Notes: generated by a model from the letters alone, not told the origin. Positions 33,654-42,833 are shown, numbered from the stretch's first letter. The stretch is DNA of 64,000 bases from Clostridia bacterium (GCA_016283155.1 JAEEMI010000010.1:1-64000), one strand, 5' to 3'. Made by a program: numbers and translations.

Positions 33654-35010
33654 TACGACATAATAACACACTATCCGTCGCTTTGTCTTTATATTTCCCA
33701 AATAATAACCACGCCACTAAACCAGCCACGGTTACACCACCCACTAACACCCAACCGAGTGCCGTACTGACTTGCCAACTCTGTGTTGCAATACCACTTT
33801 GGAAGCCAATTAAATCCAACAACAAACCAACAATAAAAGTCACCACGGCATTGGTGCATTTAGTACAAAACGTTAAAAACCCCGTTGCCATTGCGGTATT
33901 TTCCAATTTAATATTGTCAGCAAACATACTAATTGGCAAAGAATAAATACAACCAACACCAACCGCAATCAGAAAAATATCACTGGCTAATAACCATAAT
34001 AACAATTTAACGGTTAAATAAATACGTAACGTTAATAATAACGCAAAAAATGTCACGCCACACAAAACCACCCACAAAGCCAATTGCACTGTTCGTTTTT
34101 TACCTAAGCGATTACTAACTCGACACCATAATGGCTGACCACTAATCAGCCCTGCCACCAAGCATCCCATTACAATAAAAATTTGTAATGAATTAAAATG
34201 AAAAGTATAAGTAAATACGTGCATTCCCAAAGTTGTTAAAAACGCACTGCAAGATAACGCGACCGCATAAGCAATAATTAAATACACACGATTACGGTCA
34301 TCAAGAATAGCAAAAAACTCACCGAAAAACGATAATTTATTGGTTGTACTAACTTGATTATTGGTAATGTTTTCGCCAACCAATCGGTAACGGAATGTAC
34401 CAAAAATTGTGATTAACGCCATAACAATACAAAGTGAACTGGTAATGGCAGCAATGATTCGGTAACCACTGTTAGCGGTATGCAAAGTTGCCACGGCTTT
34501 TGGATTTAAAACAATGCCCATTAATACCGACGGCACTAATAAAGCTGCCGACTGAAACACAGTTTTGTAACTTTGAATACTGGTGCGTTCGTGATAAGTC
34601 TGACACATATCAAAGCCCAAAGCACTGTACGGAGTTGAATATACCGTATTAAAAGTTTCAATTAATAACAATGCCACCAACAAAATTAAAAACTTACTGG
34701 TTTCATTCCACGCTGGTTGTATATTCCAAATTAATAAATTAAGTGCGGCGACTGCAAAACATCCAACCAACATAAAAGTATGACGCTTACCTAAACGTCC
34801 ACGGAAATTATCTGACAATGCCCCCACTAACGGGTCAGTTACTGCATCCCAAACAGTGGAGATTGCAATGGCTAAACCCATCAATGTTCCTGACAATCCT
34901 AAAACCCCGGTACCAAAAAACATTAAGAAATTATTTAGGGTTTGATTCACACTACCATACCCGAATGCACCCACTCCATAAAGCAATTTATCCGTCCGCG
35001 AAACTTTCAT
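33637..35010 (-). CDS. GPH/MFS sugar-cation symporter
   Basis: This 457-residue transporter has about 12 membrane helices. The GPH-family N-terminal motif is present (KLLYGVGAFGYGSVNQTL and VWDAVTDPLVGALSDNFR with following GRLGKRHTFML). Members import glycosides, pentosides or hexuronides with Na or H ions; melibiose carrier is the model. The specific sugar cannot be read. No sugar-catabolic gene adjoins; the following dus gene overlaps its end by 17 nt. Confidence 0.85.
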   Translation of the reverse strand: MKVSRTDKLLYGVGAFGYGSVNQTLNNFLMFFGTGVLGLSGTLMGLAIAISTVWDAVTDPLVGALSDNFRGRLGKRHTFMLVGCFAVAALNLLIWNIQPAWNETSKFLILLVALLLIETFNTVYSTPYSALGFDMCQTYHERTSIQSYKTVFQSAALLVPSVLMGIVLNPKAVATLHTANSGYRIIAAITSSLCIVMALITIFGTFRYRLVGENITNNQVSTTNKLSFFGEFFAILDDRNRVYLIIAYAVALSCSAFLTTLGMHVFTYTFHFNSLQIFIVMGCLVAGLISGQPLWCRVSNRLGKKRTVQLALWVVLCGVTFFALLLTLRIYLTVKLLLWLLASDIFLIAVGVGCIYSLPISMFADNIKLENTAMATGFLTFCTKCTNAVVTFIVGLLLDLIGFQSGIATQSWQVSTALGWVLVGGVTVAGLVAWLLFGKYKDKATDSVLLCRNEAVS

Positions 35011-35064
35011 CTGTTATTATTTGTATTTGCTAAAAGTTAAATTTAGCAGCATACTATAAAGGAA

Positions 35065-35604
35065 ATGATGGGGAAAACAACTGAGACGGGAGAAAAACCT
35101 AAATTTGACTTAATTACGGCTTCCAAAACGAAAAAGTACAAAATTATTACAGCCGTAGTTTTAATCATTGGTGTTTTACTTTTGGCACTTGGTCTTTTAT
35201 TACGCAGTACACTAACTTCTGCAGTTACGCCTAACGCTCTGACGATTGTCGATGGTACCTTATCTAATTTAGAAGGCACCGGTCCAACTAATTACAATTG
35301 TACAATTTCAATTGACCAAACCTTTGTTTTAACCACTGGTACACCACAAAATCGTGCCTTAGCCAATCCTATCATTTTTACTTTAGATAATGATGCGAAG
35401 CAATTTTTAGAAATCCGTGATAAAACTAATACAACTACGATTGGCAAAGCTTATTATCAAGGAATGTTCTATTTACACCTACGTGATAATGTACCCGAAT
35501 ACGTTGAAAAAAATGGCGAACAAGTGCGACCCAGTGGTTATTTAACCATCACTTGTGGATCCAAAATCTTACGCATTAAATTTACTTATCGTAAAGTAAA
35601 TTAA
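35065..35604 (+). CDS. hypothetical single-pass membrane protein
   Basis: In this 179-residue protein, a cytoplasmic basic N-terminus (KTKKYK) is followed by one membrane helix (about 30-51) and an extracellular beta-rich domain of about 125 residues. The start could be ATG 35065 or 35068; AAAGGA lies just upstream. Its layout (basic N-terminus, helix, outside domain) resembles the next gene, 35659, and the two may act together at the cell surface. No family is recognised. Confidence 0.55.
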   Translation: MMGKTTETGEKPKFDLITASKTKKYKIITAVVLIIGVLLLALGLLLRSTLTSAVTPNALTIVDGTLSNLEGTGPTNYNCTISIDQTFVLTTGTPQNRALANPIIFTLDNDAKQFLEIRDKTNTTTIGKAYYQGMFYLHLRDNVPEYVEKNGEQVRPSGYLTITCGSKILRIKFTYRKVN

Positions 35605-35658
35605 CGACTTGACGACAAAATTTGCATATTTATCAGTCATACCCCATATGCATTGACT

Positions 35659-36378
35659 ATGAAGTTAAAAAAAATCTTGAACAAAAAATTTTGGTTGGCT
35701 GCCAGTATTATTGTTGTAGCTGCAGTGGTTGCCATTGTTGGTATCATTAACTTTAAACGCAGTGATACGTACCAAATGGCTTTGGAAAACATTGCTGAAG
35801 CCCGTTTCTATTTGAAAACTGCCGCCACCGATAACCCGATTGGTAACGTACAATTGTACAGTGGCATTCGCGAGTCTGAATTTAATGCCGACGGCATTGC
35901 AACAGCAACGGTACCTTTCACGGTTTTATCCGTTGAACCTAGTAACGACAAAATTATTTACAACGGCTGTATTACTACTTTGGTTAAGATTAATGACCAA
36001 GAACCTTTGACCTTGATTTTGGAAAAGAACCCTTATGGGAACAATTACGCCGGTGATTTAGAAAACGCCTTAGACGTCAACGCCAACATTGACATTACTT
36101 TCCAAGCCAACGGCGAAACGATTGGTAACGTCACCTTAAATAATGTTATGCCCGACGAAGCCATTACCTGGGAGACTGCTTTGGAAATTGCTTGCCAAAC
36201 CTTAAATGATGTTTTATCCACTGATACCCGAATGGAAAGTTCCACCAAAATTTTATGCGATAACAGCACCGTTAACACGCCCTATTGGTTTGTTTCCTTT
36301 GTTACTGAAGACGGTAACCGCTACTTTGTAGTAGTTGGTCACGACGGCAAAGTTATTGGCACCAGCGAAAGAAAATAA
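35659..36378 (+). CDS. membrane-anchored protein with PepSY-like C-terminus
   Basis: This 239-residue protein has one membrane helix near residues 12-31 (FWLAASIIVVAAVVAIVGII) and an outside region. The C-terminal 60 residues (EIACQTLNDVL, then TPYWFVSFVTEDGNRYFVVV and GHDGKVIG) look like a PepSY-type domain, known in protease inhibitors and cell-wall regulators. The track start is TTG 35653; ATG 35659 is preferred because a -10-like TATGCA ends 6 nt before it. Confidence 0.6.
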   Translation: MKLKKILNKKFWLAASIIVVAAVVAIVGIINFKRSDTYQMALENIAEARFYLKTAATDNPIGNVQLYSGIRESEFNADGIATATVPFTVLSVEPSNDKIIYNGCITTLVKINDQEPLTLILEKNPYGNNYAGDLENALDVNANIDITFQANGETIGNVTLNNVMPDEAITWETALEIACQTLNDVLSTDTRMESSTKILCDNSTVNTPYWFVSFVTEDGNRYFVVVGHDGKVIGTSERK

Positions 36379-36392
36379 AGAGTGAATAATAA

Positions 36393-37442
36393 TTATTTTT
36401 TGCGTTTTTTGGAAATCGCAACACCTAAGATTGTACCGATGGTACCAAGTCCTGCCGCACCCCCCGTGGTTCCGGCCACTGCAGCGATAACACCATTTTT
36501 GTTAGTTTCGTTAACCAGACTGGTTTCGGTTGGTGTTTCAGGTTCTTGATTTTCGTTTTGTTCGTTTTCGTTCTGAGTGTTTTGTTGATTTTCATCTGCT
36601 TCCCATTGCGCAGTTAAAGTAATGTTCCCAGTTACTGGTGTATTAAAATCGTATGCTTCACTACCAAGGTACCAACCTTTAAAAGTATAACCGTTACGAA
36701 TTGGTTTTACGGGAGGCACAATTTGATATCCAGATTCAACAATTTGTTCATCAATCAGCATATCACTACCGGTATCAAATTTTACGTGTTTACAATTCCA
36801 CATAATCTCCGCATTATCAACTCCATAAATCCAATCCACACTCCAGTTACTTGAAACTTCTTCCGAAACTTCGCAATAAACTTTACTCAAACCAGTACAT
36901 CCCCTAAAAGCATCCTCCTCAATCATTCTTACACCTTTTGGGATTATTATTGACGTTATACTTGTGCAATCATAAAATGCTGCCCACTCGATATAATTTA
37001 ATTGCGAATTTTCAGCAAATGTAATGTTGCTTAAATTAATACATTCAGAAAAAGCATATTCGCCAATATCTTCTACTGTACTCGGAATCCTAATCGACAT
37101 TAAACCACTTCCACCAAACGCAGCATTACCAATCCGTGTAACACCTTCGGGAATTGTTACACCTACCAAATTAGCAAAATCACAAAATGTACCAGCATAA
37201 ATCTCAGTTACTTTATCAGGAATAATTATATAAATTTTATTAAATTGATTAACATAATCAATACCAACATCTGATAGCCCATTTAATACATTATTTTCGT
37301 CAATATCAAACATTTCACACCCTTCAACAATTCCTACACTATCCGCGCTGACCATTGGTCCCACCGTGAACACCAACGTTACCGCCGCGACCATTACAGC
37401 GAGCATTACCCCAATTGTTGTAAAGAGTGTTTTTTGTTTCAT
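36393..37442 (-). CDS. BspA-type leucine-rich-repeat surface protein with InlB-like repeat and C-terminal anchor
   Basis: Signal-like helix GVMLAVMVAAVTLVFTVG is followed by LRR_5 repeats (IPEGVTRIGNAAFGGSGLMS, IPSTVEDIGEYAFSECINL, IPKGVRMIEEDAFRGCTGL). An InlB B-repeat follows (GYTFKGWYLGSEAYDF, TLTAQW), then a Glu/Asn/Gln linker and a Gly-rich membrane segment ending AISKKRKK. Such proteins mediate adhesion or host contact. The start ATG 37442 has GGGAGGT upstream. It is paralogous to 41904-42833, and its last 90 bases are almost identical to the end of that gene. Confidence 0.85.
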   Translation of the reverse strand: MKQKTLFTTIGVMLAVMVAAVTLVFTVGPMVSADSVGIVEGCEMFDIDENNVLNGLSDVGIDYVNQFNKIYIIIPDKVTEIYAGTFCDFANLVGVTIPEGVTRIGNAAFGGSGLMSIRIPSTVEDIGEYAFSECINLSNITFAENSQLNYIEWAAFYDCTSITSIIIPKGVRMIEEDAFRGCTGLSKVYCEVSEEVSSNWSVDWIYGVDNAEIMWNCKHVKFDTGSDMLIDEQIVESGYQIVPPVKPIRNGYTFKGWYLGSEAYDFNTPVTGNITLTAQWEADENQQNTQNENEQNENQEPETPTETSLVNETNKNGVIAAVAGTTGGAAGLGTIGTILGVAISKKRKK

Positions 37443-37550
37443 ACTACCTCCCAAAAGAATAATTTCCTTTCAAGAGATAATATATCAAAAAAAACAAAAA
37501 AACGTACAAGTTTTTTTGATACTCACAATGTGGCACAAAGCAGACAAATG

Positions 37551-37579
37551 TTGCTAAAAAACCATCCAAGTGCTATACT
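37551..37579 (+). promoter_or_regulatory. leaderless promoter of YwaF-like gene
   Basis: TTGCTA (37551-37556), 17 nt, TGC-TATACT (37574-37579), 7 nt, ATG 37587. It removes 51 residues from the track start. Confidence 0.75.
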
Positions 37580-37586
37580 AATAGAG

Positions 37587-38342
37587 ATGGGATACACGCA
37601 AACAGAATTTGTTACGATGTTCTTAGCACTCTTCATCATTTTGGTGGTGGGTGTAATTTTGCGTTTCACTTTGCGCAATGCCCCTTTGGAAAAACGTCAA
37701 AAACCATTAAGCATTTTGGGTGCGACAATTTTGGTTTTAGAAATTATGAAACAAAGTTACCATTTGTTTATTGGTGATTGGGGAACTTGGTTTATTCCAT
37801 TACACTTTTGCAGTTTCTTTTTAGTTTGGTATGGTATCGCTTTGTTCTCACGCGGTAAAGTCCGCCAATTAATGTATTTTTGCAGTATTTCGGGTGGTGC
37901 TTTGGTTACTCTATTATTATTCTTGGCACCGCGAATGATTTTACACGGTGCTTCAGAAAACATTTGGGATACCTTTGACCACTTCCACACTTTCTTTTTC
38001 CATATGGGTGTTGTAGCTTATTGGATTTGGATGTTAATGTTAAATGTTTATCATCCAGAACGTCACCACATTTACCAAACCATTACAATTTATACGGCTT
38101 TCTATTTTTTGATTATTGCTGGTGCATTTGCTTTTCATACCAATTATACCAATGTGCTAACTTCGGATATTGGTATTATGGAAAATCTACGTTTGACCGC
38201 AGGACAGTTTACTTATGACATTTTATTATTAGCCATCGGTATCGGCAGTATTGCCTTAGTTTCTACTACAACTTACTTGGTAATGAGTAAACTTTACCAA
38301 CGTTACTTACAAAAACAAGCTTTACGTGTAAAAGAAAATTAA
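37587..38342 (+). CDS. YwaF/TIGR02206-like integral membrane protein
   Basis: This 251-residue protein has about seven membrane helices. The LHFCSFFLVWYGIALF segment and the following helices match the pattern of the TIGR02206 family of uncharacterised membrane proteins. The start is ATG 37587 (MGYTQTEFVTMF), set by the promoter; the track extension reads through non-coding sequence. Its function is unknown in any organism. It is convergent with the permease at 38339, with 4 nt of overlap. Confidence 0.75.
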   Translation: MGYTQTEFVTMFLALFIILVVGVILRFTLRNAPLEKRQKPLSILGATILVLEIMKQSYHLFIGDWGTWFIPLHFCSFFLVWYGIALFSRGKVRQLMYFCSISGGALVTLLLFLAPRMILHGASENIWDTFDHFHTFFFHMGVVAYWIWMLMLNVYHPERHHIYQTITIYTAFYFLIIAGAFAFHTNYTNVLTSDIGIMENLRLTAGQFTYDILLLAIGIGSIALVSTTTYLVMSKLYQRYLQKQALRVKEN

Positions 38343-39262
38343 ATTGCTAACCACAAAAAACTATAACCAACCAAAACACTAATTGCGATTAACCAACTGA
38401 TGACGAATAATTTTTCGCGCCATAAATGTTTTTGACGCAATAAGAAAATCAAACCCAAACCAGCATTAACACACAAACCACCCAACAAAGCACCAAAACG
38501 CAAGCCACCCATTAAATACAATTCGGTCAAAACCACACTAGCAGCACAGTTTGGTACTAAACCAACCACCACTGCTAATAACGGTTGTAACCAGAAACTA
38601 CTGCTTAAGAATGCTGCTAAACGCTCTTCACCAACCCAAATATCTGCAACAAAACCAAACAATAAACTAACCACTACAATGAAAGCCCAAATTTTTAAAC
38701 TGTGTAACAATGGGTGTTTCCAGTTAAAACGCTTTTCATCCAAACTATGGTGACAGCAGCCGTCGTGCACGCTGATGGTTTTAACTTCATCGTCGTGATG
38801 ATGTTCTTCTTCATTGTGATTGTGTTCCTTGTTAATTGGTTGTGCGGGTACTTTGCGACGATATAACAAATGAAACATTGCATTGGCTAAATAACCAACT
38901 GTAATCGCAATCACAATTTTTGCAACAACTAAGATAATAATTGATAACCAATTTTGTGGATGTGCTAATAATAATGGCAAAGCTTCGTCACTGGTTGAAA
39001 TAAATACCGCTAATAAAGCACCAATTGGAATGATACCTTGTGCAAATAAATCAGCGGCAACAACCGAGAAACCACATTGCGGAACCGAACCAAATAATGC
39101 CGCAATCACAGGACTGGCTTTACCACGTAAGAAACGATTATTGCGTAATTTAACCGCCCATTTGTATTCCACAAACTCAATCAAGAAATAAACTGCCAAT
39201 AATAAAGGCAAAATTTTCAGACTATCCAGCATCGCTTCGCAAAAAACTTCCCAATACTCCAT
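38339..39262 (-). CDS. ArsP-2-like heavy-metal or manganese efflux permease
   Basis: This 307-residue permease (from ATG 39262) has about eight to ten helices. The half containing GSVPQCGFSVVAADLFAQG is mirrored by VVGLVPNCAASVVLTELYLM, the duplicated motif of putative heavy-metal exporters (ArsP-2/putative manganese transporter). The loop between halves is His-rich (EHNHNEEEHHHDDE) with a Cys pair (DGCCHHS), suggesting metal binding. Transport substrate is inferred, not proven. ATG 39262 has AGGGGCA upstream and a TTGACT-TATCAT promoter. Confidence 0.75.
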   Translation of the reverse strand: MEYWEVFCEAMLDSLKILPLLLAVYFLIEFVEYKWAVKLRNNRFLRGKASPVIAALFGSVPQCGFSVVAADLFAQGIIPIGALLAVFISTSDEALPLLLAHPQNWLSIIILVVAKIVIAITVGYLANAMFHLLYRRKVPAQPINKEHNHNEEEHHHDDEVKTISVHDGCCHHSLDEKRFNWKHPLLHSLKIWAFIVVVSLLFGFVADIWVGEERLAAFLSSSFWLQPLLAVVVGLVPNCAASVVLTELYLMGGLRFGALLGGLCVNAGLGLIFLLRQKHLWREKLFVISWLIAISVLVGYSFLWLAI

Positions 39263-39311
39263 AAGTGCCCCTATGATAACACCATTCCCGAAAAAGTCAA
39301 GAGATAAATTA

Positions 39312-40211
39312 TTACTGTTTTTGTGTGGTTTTAGTTGGTCGTCGAGTAATTTTTGCAAACCAATTTTCAATCTTGGTTTGATATTTAGAAAACAACCAGA
39401 ACGTGACAAACAAACCAACGCAAATTACAATCCAAACTGGAATGCCCCAACCACTAAAGGGAATTAAGGTTCCACTACCAAAACAACAAACAGTCGCAAT
39501 GTATAATGGCTTCGCGATTACCATTGTTAAAATAAAGAACGAGAATTTCATTCGGGTTAATCCGGCAATCATACACAACAAATCATCGGGGAAAAATGGT
39601 AAAATTTGCATTATTAAAAATAATAAGTTGCCTTTGTTACCTAATAATTTTTGATAACGTTCGGCGGTTTCCTTACCCACACACCACACCACGGCTTTGT
39701 TACCATAAGTACGTCCAAACCAGAAACAAATAATTGACCCAGCCCAAGTAACTAATAATGTCACCCAAAAGGTCGGCCAAATGCCAAAAATACTTAACGC
39801 TGCCAACATAAATAAGAAACCAGGCAACGGCAATAATACCACATTCAAAAACTGTAAAATAATGTAAACTACGTAAGCCCAACCACCACTGGAACGAATT
39901 AACTGTTTTAATTGATCCAAGCTGCGAAAGTCGTCAAACCAACCACACCAATGTAAAACACACAAACCACCAATCACCACAAACGTTAAAATGTTTAAAA
40001 CAAATAAACTGCGCCCCCACGCTTGCCAACCACAAACTAAAGCTAACACTGAACCCAAACTGAAGCCGATGACACAGCCGTAGCCAATAACTTTAACCAG
40101 CCACGTTGCTGGTGCGAAATAAATCAGCAACGCCATCAAATCTAAAACACCCATTACTAGGTTACTGACAATTAACCACCAATTTTGTCGTTCAATGCGT
40201 TTCATCGCCAT
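39312..40211 (-). CDS. TVP38/TMEM64 (VTT-domain) membrane protein
   Basis: This 299-residue membrane protein has about eight helices. The VTT core is seen in LPLPGFLFMLAALSIFG, SIICFWFGRTYGNKAVVWCV, and LPFFPDDLLCMIAGLTRMKF. DedA/VTT proteins include flippases of C55-P and phosphatidylethanolamine in bacteria and lipid scramblases in eukaryotes. The N-terminal 90 residues hold four extra helices. TAATAT lies 6 nt before ATG 40211, marking the start. Confidence 0.85.
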   Translation of the reverse strand: MAMKRIERQNWWLIVSNLVMGVLDLMALLIYFAPATWLVKVIGYGCVIGFSLGSVLALVCGWQAWGRSLFVLNILTFVVIGGLCVLHWCGWFDDFRSLDQLKQLIRSSGGWAYVVYIILQFLNVVLLPLPGFLFMLAALSIFGIWPTFWVTLLVTWAGSIICFWFGRTYGNKAVVWCVGKETAERYQKLLGNKGNLLFLIMQILPFFPDDLLCMIAGLTRMKFSFFILTMVIAKPLYIATVCCFGSGTLIPFSGWGIPVWIVICVGLFVTFWLFSKYQTKIENWFAKITRRPTKTTQKQ

Positions 40212-40217
40212 TTATCT

Positions 40218-40223
40218 ATATTA
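40218..40223 (-). promoter_or_regulatory. -10 element deciding VTT gene start
   Basis: TAATAT on the minus strand ends 6 nt before ATG 40211; a weak TTGGCA lies 15 nt upstream of it. No ribosome site is present. Confidence 0.5.
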
Positions 40224-40305
40224 TGCGCAAAGTTTTCGTGCCAACTCATTACCAATGATATCTTGTGATTAACGTTAATTGATAGCCAATCATTACAATT
40301 TACTT

Positions 40306-40311
40306 TATTAT
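40306..40311 (+). promoter_or_regulatory. -10 element of HD gene 40318
   Basis: TATTAT ends 6 nt before ATG 40318 with no ribosome site; the -35 region is weak. Confidence 0.5.
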
Positions 40312-40317
40312 TAAGCA

Positions 40318-40938
40318 ATGCAAACATTACAACAATTGTTAAACAATCCCGAAATTTTACATACATATGCACTTGCCGATAATTCACTTTATCACGTCGA
40401 GCACAACATTAATCACGCGTTACGGGTAATGCAGATTGCACAGGCTTTAGCAACAAAATTAAAGCTAAGTACCACCGACATCGAGAATGTGGGTATCGCA
40501 GGACTACTGCACGACTTAGGGGCAAGCAATTTTGGTAAGGACGGACACGCAGCACGCAGTTATGAAAAAGCAAAACAATTTACCACAAACCAAGCAATTT
40601 TAGCGGCAATTCGTGAACACAGCAGCGGATACCCTAGCACCTATGGTTACATTTTAACTCTTGCTGATAAATTAGATATTTGCGGAGAACGTTTGACTGA
40701 ATTAGGTAAAACGATTGCAGGTGTACGTCAAATAGAACACTTACAAAAAATGACTTTTAAGATTGCTCAGCAAACTTTAACGATTCAATTTACCAGTGAT
40801 GGTAAACTCAATCGCCAAGAATTAGATGCCTATTATTTCATTCAAAAAATTGCGAACTCAATCAAAAACTTTGCTAAACATTTTCATTTGCAATCGCGTG
40901 TATATCTTGATCACGAACTTTGGCAAGTTCTAAATTAA
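40318..40938 (+). CDS. HD-domain phosphohydrolase
   Basis: This 206-residue soluble protein has the HD domain VEHNINHALRVMQIAQAL, GLLHDLGASNFG (His-Asp), then REHSSGY with the second His and LTLADKLDI with the last Asp. All HD metal ligands are present. It is a general nucleotide or RNA-related hydrolase family; the substrate is unknown. It lacks membrane segments, unlike the HD gene at 29184, and lies divergent from the VTT protein. Confidence 0.8.
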   Translation: MQTLQQLLNNPEILHTYALADNSLYHVEHNINHALRVMQIAQALATKLKLSTTDIENVGIAGLLHDLGASNFGKDGHAARSYEKAKQFTTNQAILAAIREHSSGYPSTYGYILTLADKLDICGERLTELGKTIAGVRQIEHLQKMTFKIAQQTLTIQFTSDGKLNRQELDAYYFIQKIANSIKNFAKHFHLQSRVYLDHELWQVLN

Positions 40939-40945
40939 AAATTAA

Positions 40946-41020
40946 TGGTCGGAGCGGCGGGAATTGAACCCACGACCTCAAGCCCCCCAGACTTGCGCGA
41001 TACCACTACGCTACGCCCCG
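40946..41020 (-). tRNA. tRNA-Pro (anticodon GGG)
   Basis: Acceptor CGGGGCG pairs with CGCTCCG with one mismatch. Anticodon stem CAAGT/GCTTG has one G-T pair and holds loop CTGGGGG (GGG, reads CCC/CCU); T arm CGTGGGTTCAATTCCCG, discriminator A, CCA encoded. The unusual stop-like D arm GCGTAGTGGTATCGC is normal for this tRNA. Confidence 0.9.
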
Positions 41021-41059
41021 TCGCCCAAATATAGCATAACCAATAAAAAACTTCAACCG

Positions 41060-41770
41060 TTAATATTCGACATTAAATAATGTTAAACCTTTAGCAGGCA
41101 CAGTTTTCCCTGCTTGGCGACGGTCGCGTGAATCCAAAACTGTTTTCACATCGCGGCCGTCCAATAAAGTTCCAACAATAATACGTACCATATTATGTAA
41201 GAAACCATTACCGCGTACCACAAACCAAACCTCATCTGGTGCCGGGGTTTCCACATCTAAACTGTAAATTGTACGAATGGGACTTTTGTCGCGGATTTCC
41301 GCACAAAACGCCGTAAAATCGTGAGTACCAACTAACTGTGCTGCTTGTTCACGTAAATGAACTATATCAACCGGTTTATATAATTGCCAATGGTCTACGT
41401 CGCGTGCTGGATGACGTGTCGGTGAGATATAACATTTATAAATGTAAGTTTTTGCTTTCGCATCACTGCGGGCGTTAAACTTCGGCAACAATTCCGCCGC
41501 CGTAACCGCTACATCAGATGGTAAGTAACTATTAACACCCAACAAAAATTGGTAAATTTTTATATCTTCACGGGGACACAAACAAGACACAATTTGTCCG
41601 ACCGCGTGTACACCGGCATCCGTGCGTCCACTACCCACTACTTTAACCGGTGTTGCAAAATAATGTGCAATCGCTTTTTCTAATTCTTCTTGCACCGTGC
41701 GTTGCCCCTTTTGTGTTTGGAAGCCCGCAAATTTTGTTCCCACATACTCACATTGAATTTTCAAATGCAC
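41060..41770 (-). CDS. truA: tRNA pseudouridine synthase A
   Basis: TruA makes pseudouridine at positions 38-40 of tRNAs. The catalytic Asp block is GSGRTDAGVHAVGQ, and KTYIYKCYIS, GTHDFTAFCA and GNGFLHNMVRIIVGTLLDG are all family motifs. The track frame starts 39 codons too early. TruA normally begins a few residues before a K-x-x-x-EYDGT block, here KIQCEYVGTKFAGF, and GTG 41770 is preferred. A TGT-TACACT box ends 5 nt before it. No ATG fits, so this is probably a leaderless GTG start. Confidence 0.9.
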   Translation of the reverse strand: MHLKIQCEYVGTKFAGFQTQKGQRTVQEELEKAIAHYFATPVKVVGSGRTDAGVHAVGQIVSCLCPREDIKIYQFLLGVNSYLPSDVAVTAAELLPKFNARSDAKAKTYIYKCYISPTRHPARDVDHWQLYKPVDIVHLREQAAQLVGTHDFTAFCAEIRDKSPIRTIYSLDVETPAPDEVWFVVRGNGFLHNMVRIIVGTLLDGRDVKTVLDSRDRRQAGKTVPAKGLTLFNVEY

Positions 41771-41775
41771 ACCGC

Positions 41776-41805
41776 AGTGTAACACGAAATAGTGAAGAGT
41801 GTCGA
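41776..41805 (-). promoter_or_regulatory. promoter setting a leaderless GTG start of truA
   Basis: TCGACA (41800-41805), 18 nt, extended TGT-TACACT (41776-41781), 5 nt, GTG 41770. Confidence 0.55.
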
Positions 41806-41903
41806 GCGGTAGCGAAAAAACACCACAGGTGCTAAAAGAAAAGAGTGAATGATAAATTTGGCGTCTAATTTTACCAACACTATTCACTTTTCATTTTTTA
41901 TAA

Positions 41904-42833
41904 TTATTTTTTGCGTTTTTTGGAAATCGCAACACCTAAGATTGTACCAATGGTGCCAAGTCCTGCCGCACCCCCCGTGGTTCCAGCCACGGCAGCCACC
42001 ACCGCGGTATTGGTTTGATTGTTTATATTATCAGTTACTGTTGTAGTTTCCGTAGGTATTTGAATATTTTCCGGGTTTTGTTGATTTTCATTATTATCGT
42101 TTTGGTTTTCATTATTATTTTGATTATTTCCGGCGTTGTAACCCCAAACCACTTCAGCGTTATTATTACCTTTCCAATTTGGCAACCAACCATCCGGTTG
42201 AGATGCTGCTTCACAATAAATTGTGGTTAAATTGGTACACCAATCGAAAACACAATTATCCATCTCTGTTACACTGGCAGGAATCACAATTGATGTTAAA
42301 CTTGAACAACAATCAAAAGCTCCCATACCAATATACTTTAAATTATTAGGTAATTTAACATTATTTAACAAAGTACAACGATAAAATGCGCAATCTCCTA
42401 TATAAGTAACATTATCTGGAATTTCAATTTCGGTTAAATATTGCATTTCACTAAATGCCCGATAACTAATACGTTCTAAACTATCAGGTAATTCCACAGA
42501 TAAAATCTCATACCAGATCATAAAATCTCCAAAGCACTTGGTTGATACAAAATTATATTCTCCAGATTCTCCAGCACTACCTCGTAATACACGCACCCCA
42601 TTAGGCACAACTATTTCATAAAAATCAGCAGACATACCACTTGTTATATTTATAACACTAATCTCAGCGTTTTCAACTTCAAAATAATCGGCAGTTATCT
42701 TAAAAATTGTTGGCTCATAATCATCATAATCATCCGCGCTGACCATTGGTCCCACAGTAAAGATTAACGCAACTGATGCCACCATTACGGCTAACATTAC
42801 ACCCAAAGTTGTGAAAAGTGCTTTTTTGTTCAT
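41904..42833 (-). CDS. BspA-type leucine-rich-repeat surface protein with C-terminal anchor
   Basis: Signal helix GVMLAVMVASVALIFTVG precedes LRR_5 repeats (LPDSLERISYRAFSEMQYL, IPDNVTYIGDCAFYRCTLL, LPNNLKYIGMGAFDCCSSL, IPASVTEMDNCVF). A long Asn/Gln/Glu linker follows (NNNENQNDNNENQQ), then the Gly-rich membrane segment ending AISKKRKK. It lacks the InlB-type repeat of its paralogue at 36393. AGGAGGT sits 4 nt before the ATG, the strongest ribosome site in the window. Role is likely adhesion or host interaction. Confidence 0.85.
   Translation of the reverse strand: MNKKALFTTLGVMLAVMVASVALIFTVGPMVSADDYDDYEPTIFKITADYFEVENAEISVINITSGMSADFYEIVVPNGVRVLRGSAGESGEYNFVSTKCFGDFMIWYEILSVELPDSLERISYRAFSEMQYLTEIEIPDNVTYIGDCAFYRCTLLNNVKLPNNLKYIGMGAFDCCSSLTSIVIPASVTEMDNCVFDWCTNLTTIYCEAASQPDGWLPNWKGNNNAEVVWGYNAGNNQNNNENQNDNNENQQNPENIQIPTETTTVTDNINNQTNTAVVAAVAGTTGGAAGLGTIGTILGVAISKKRKK

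Noticed and set aside
41771-41887. 39-codon N-terminal extension of truA
   Set aside because: TruA proteins start a few residues before the EYVGTKFAGF strand, and the extension has no ribosome site. A promoter inside it fits GTG 41770.
41840-41903. Long hairpin AGTGAAT...ATTCACT after the LRR gene as a terminator
   Set aside because: The loop exceeds 25 nt and the stem is interrupted. It may be a weak terminator but does not meet the standard used for the others.
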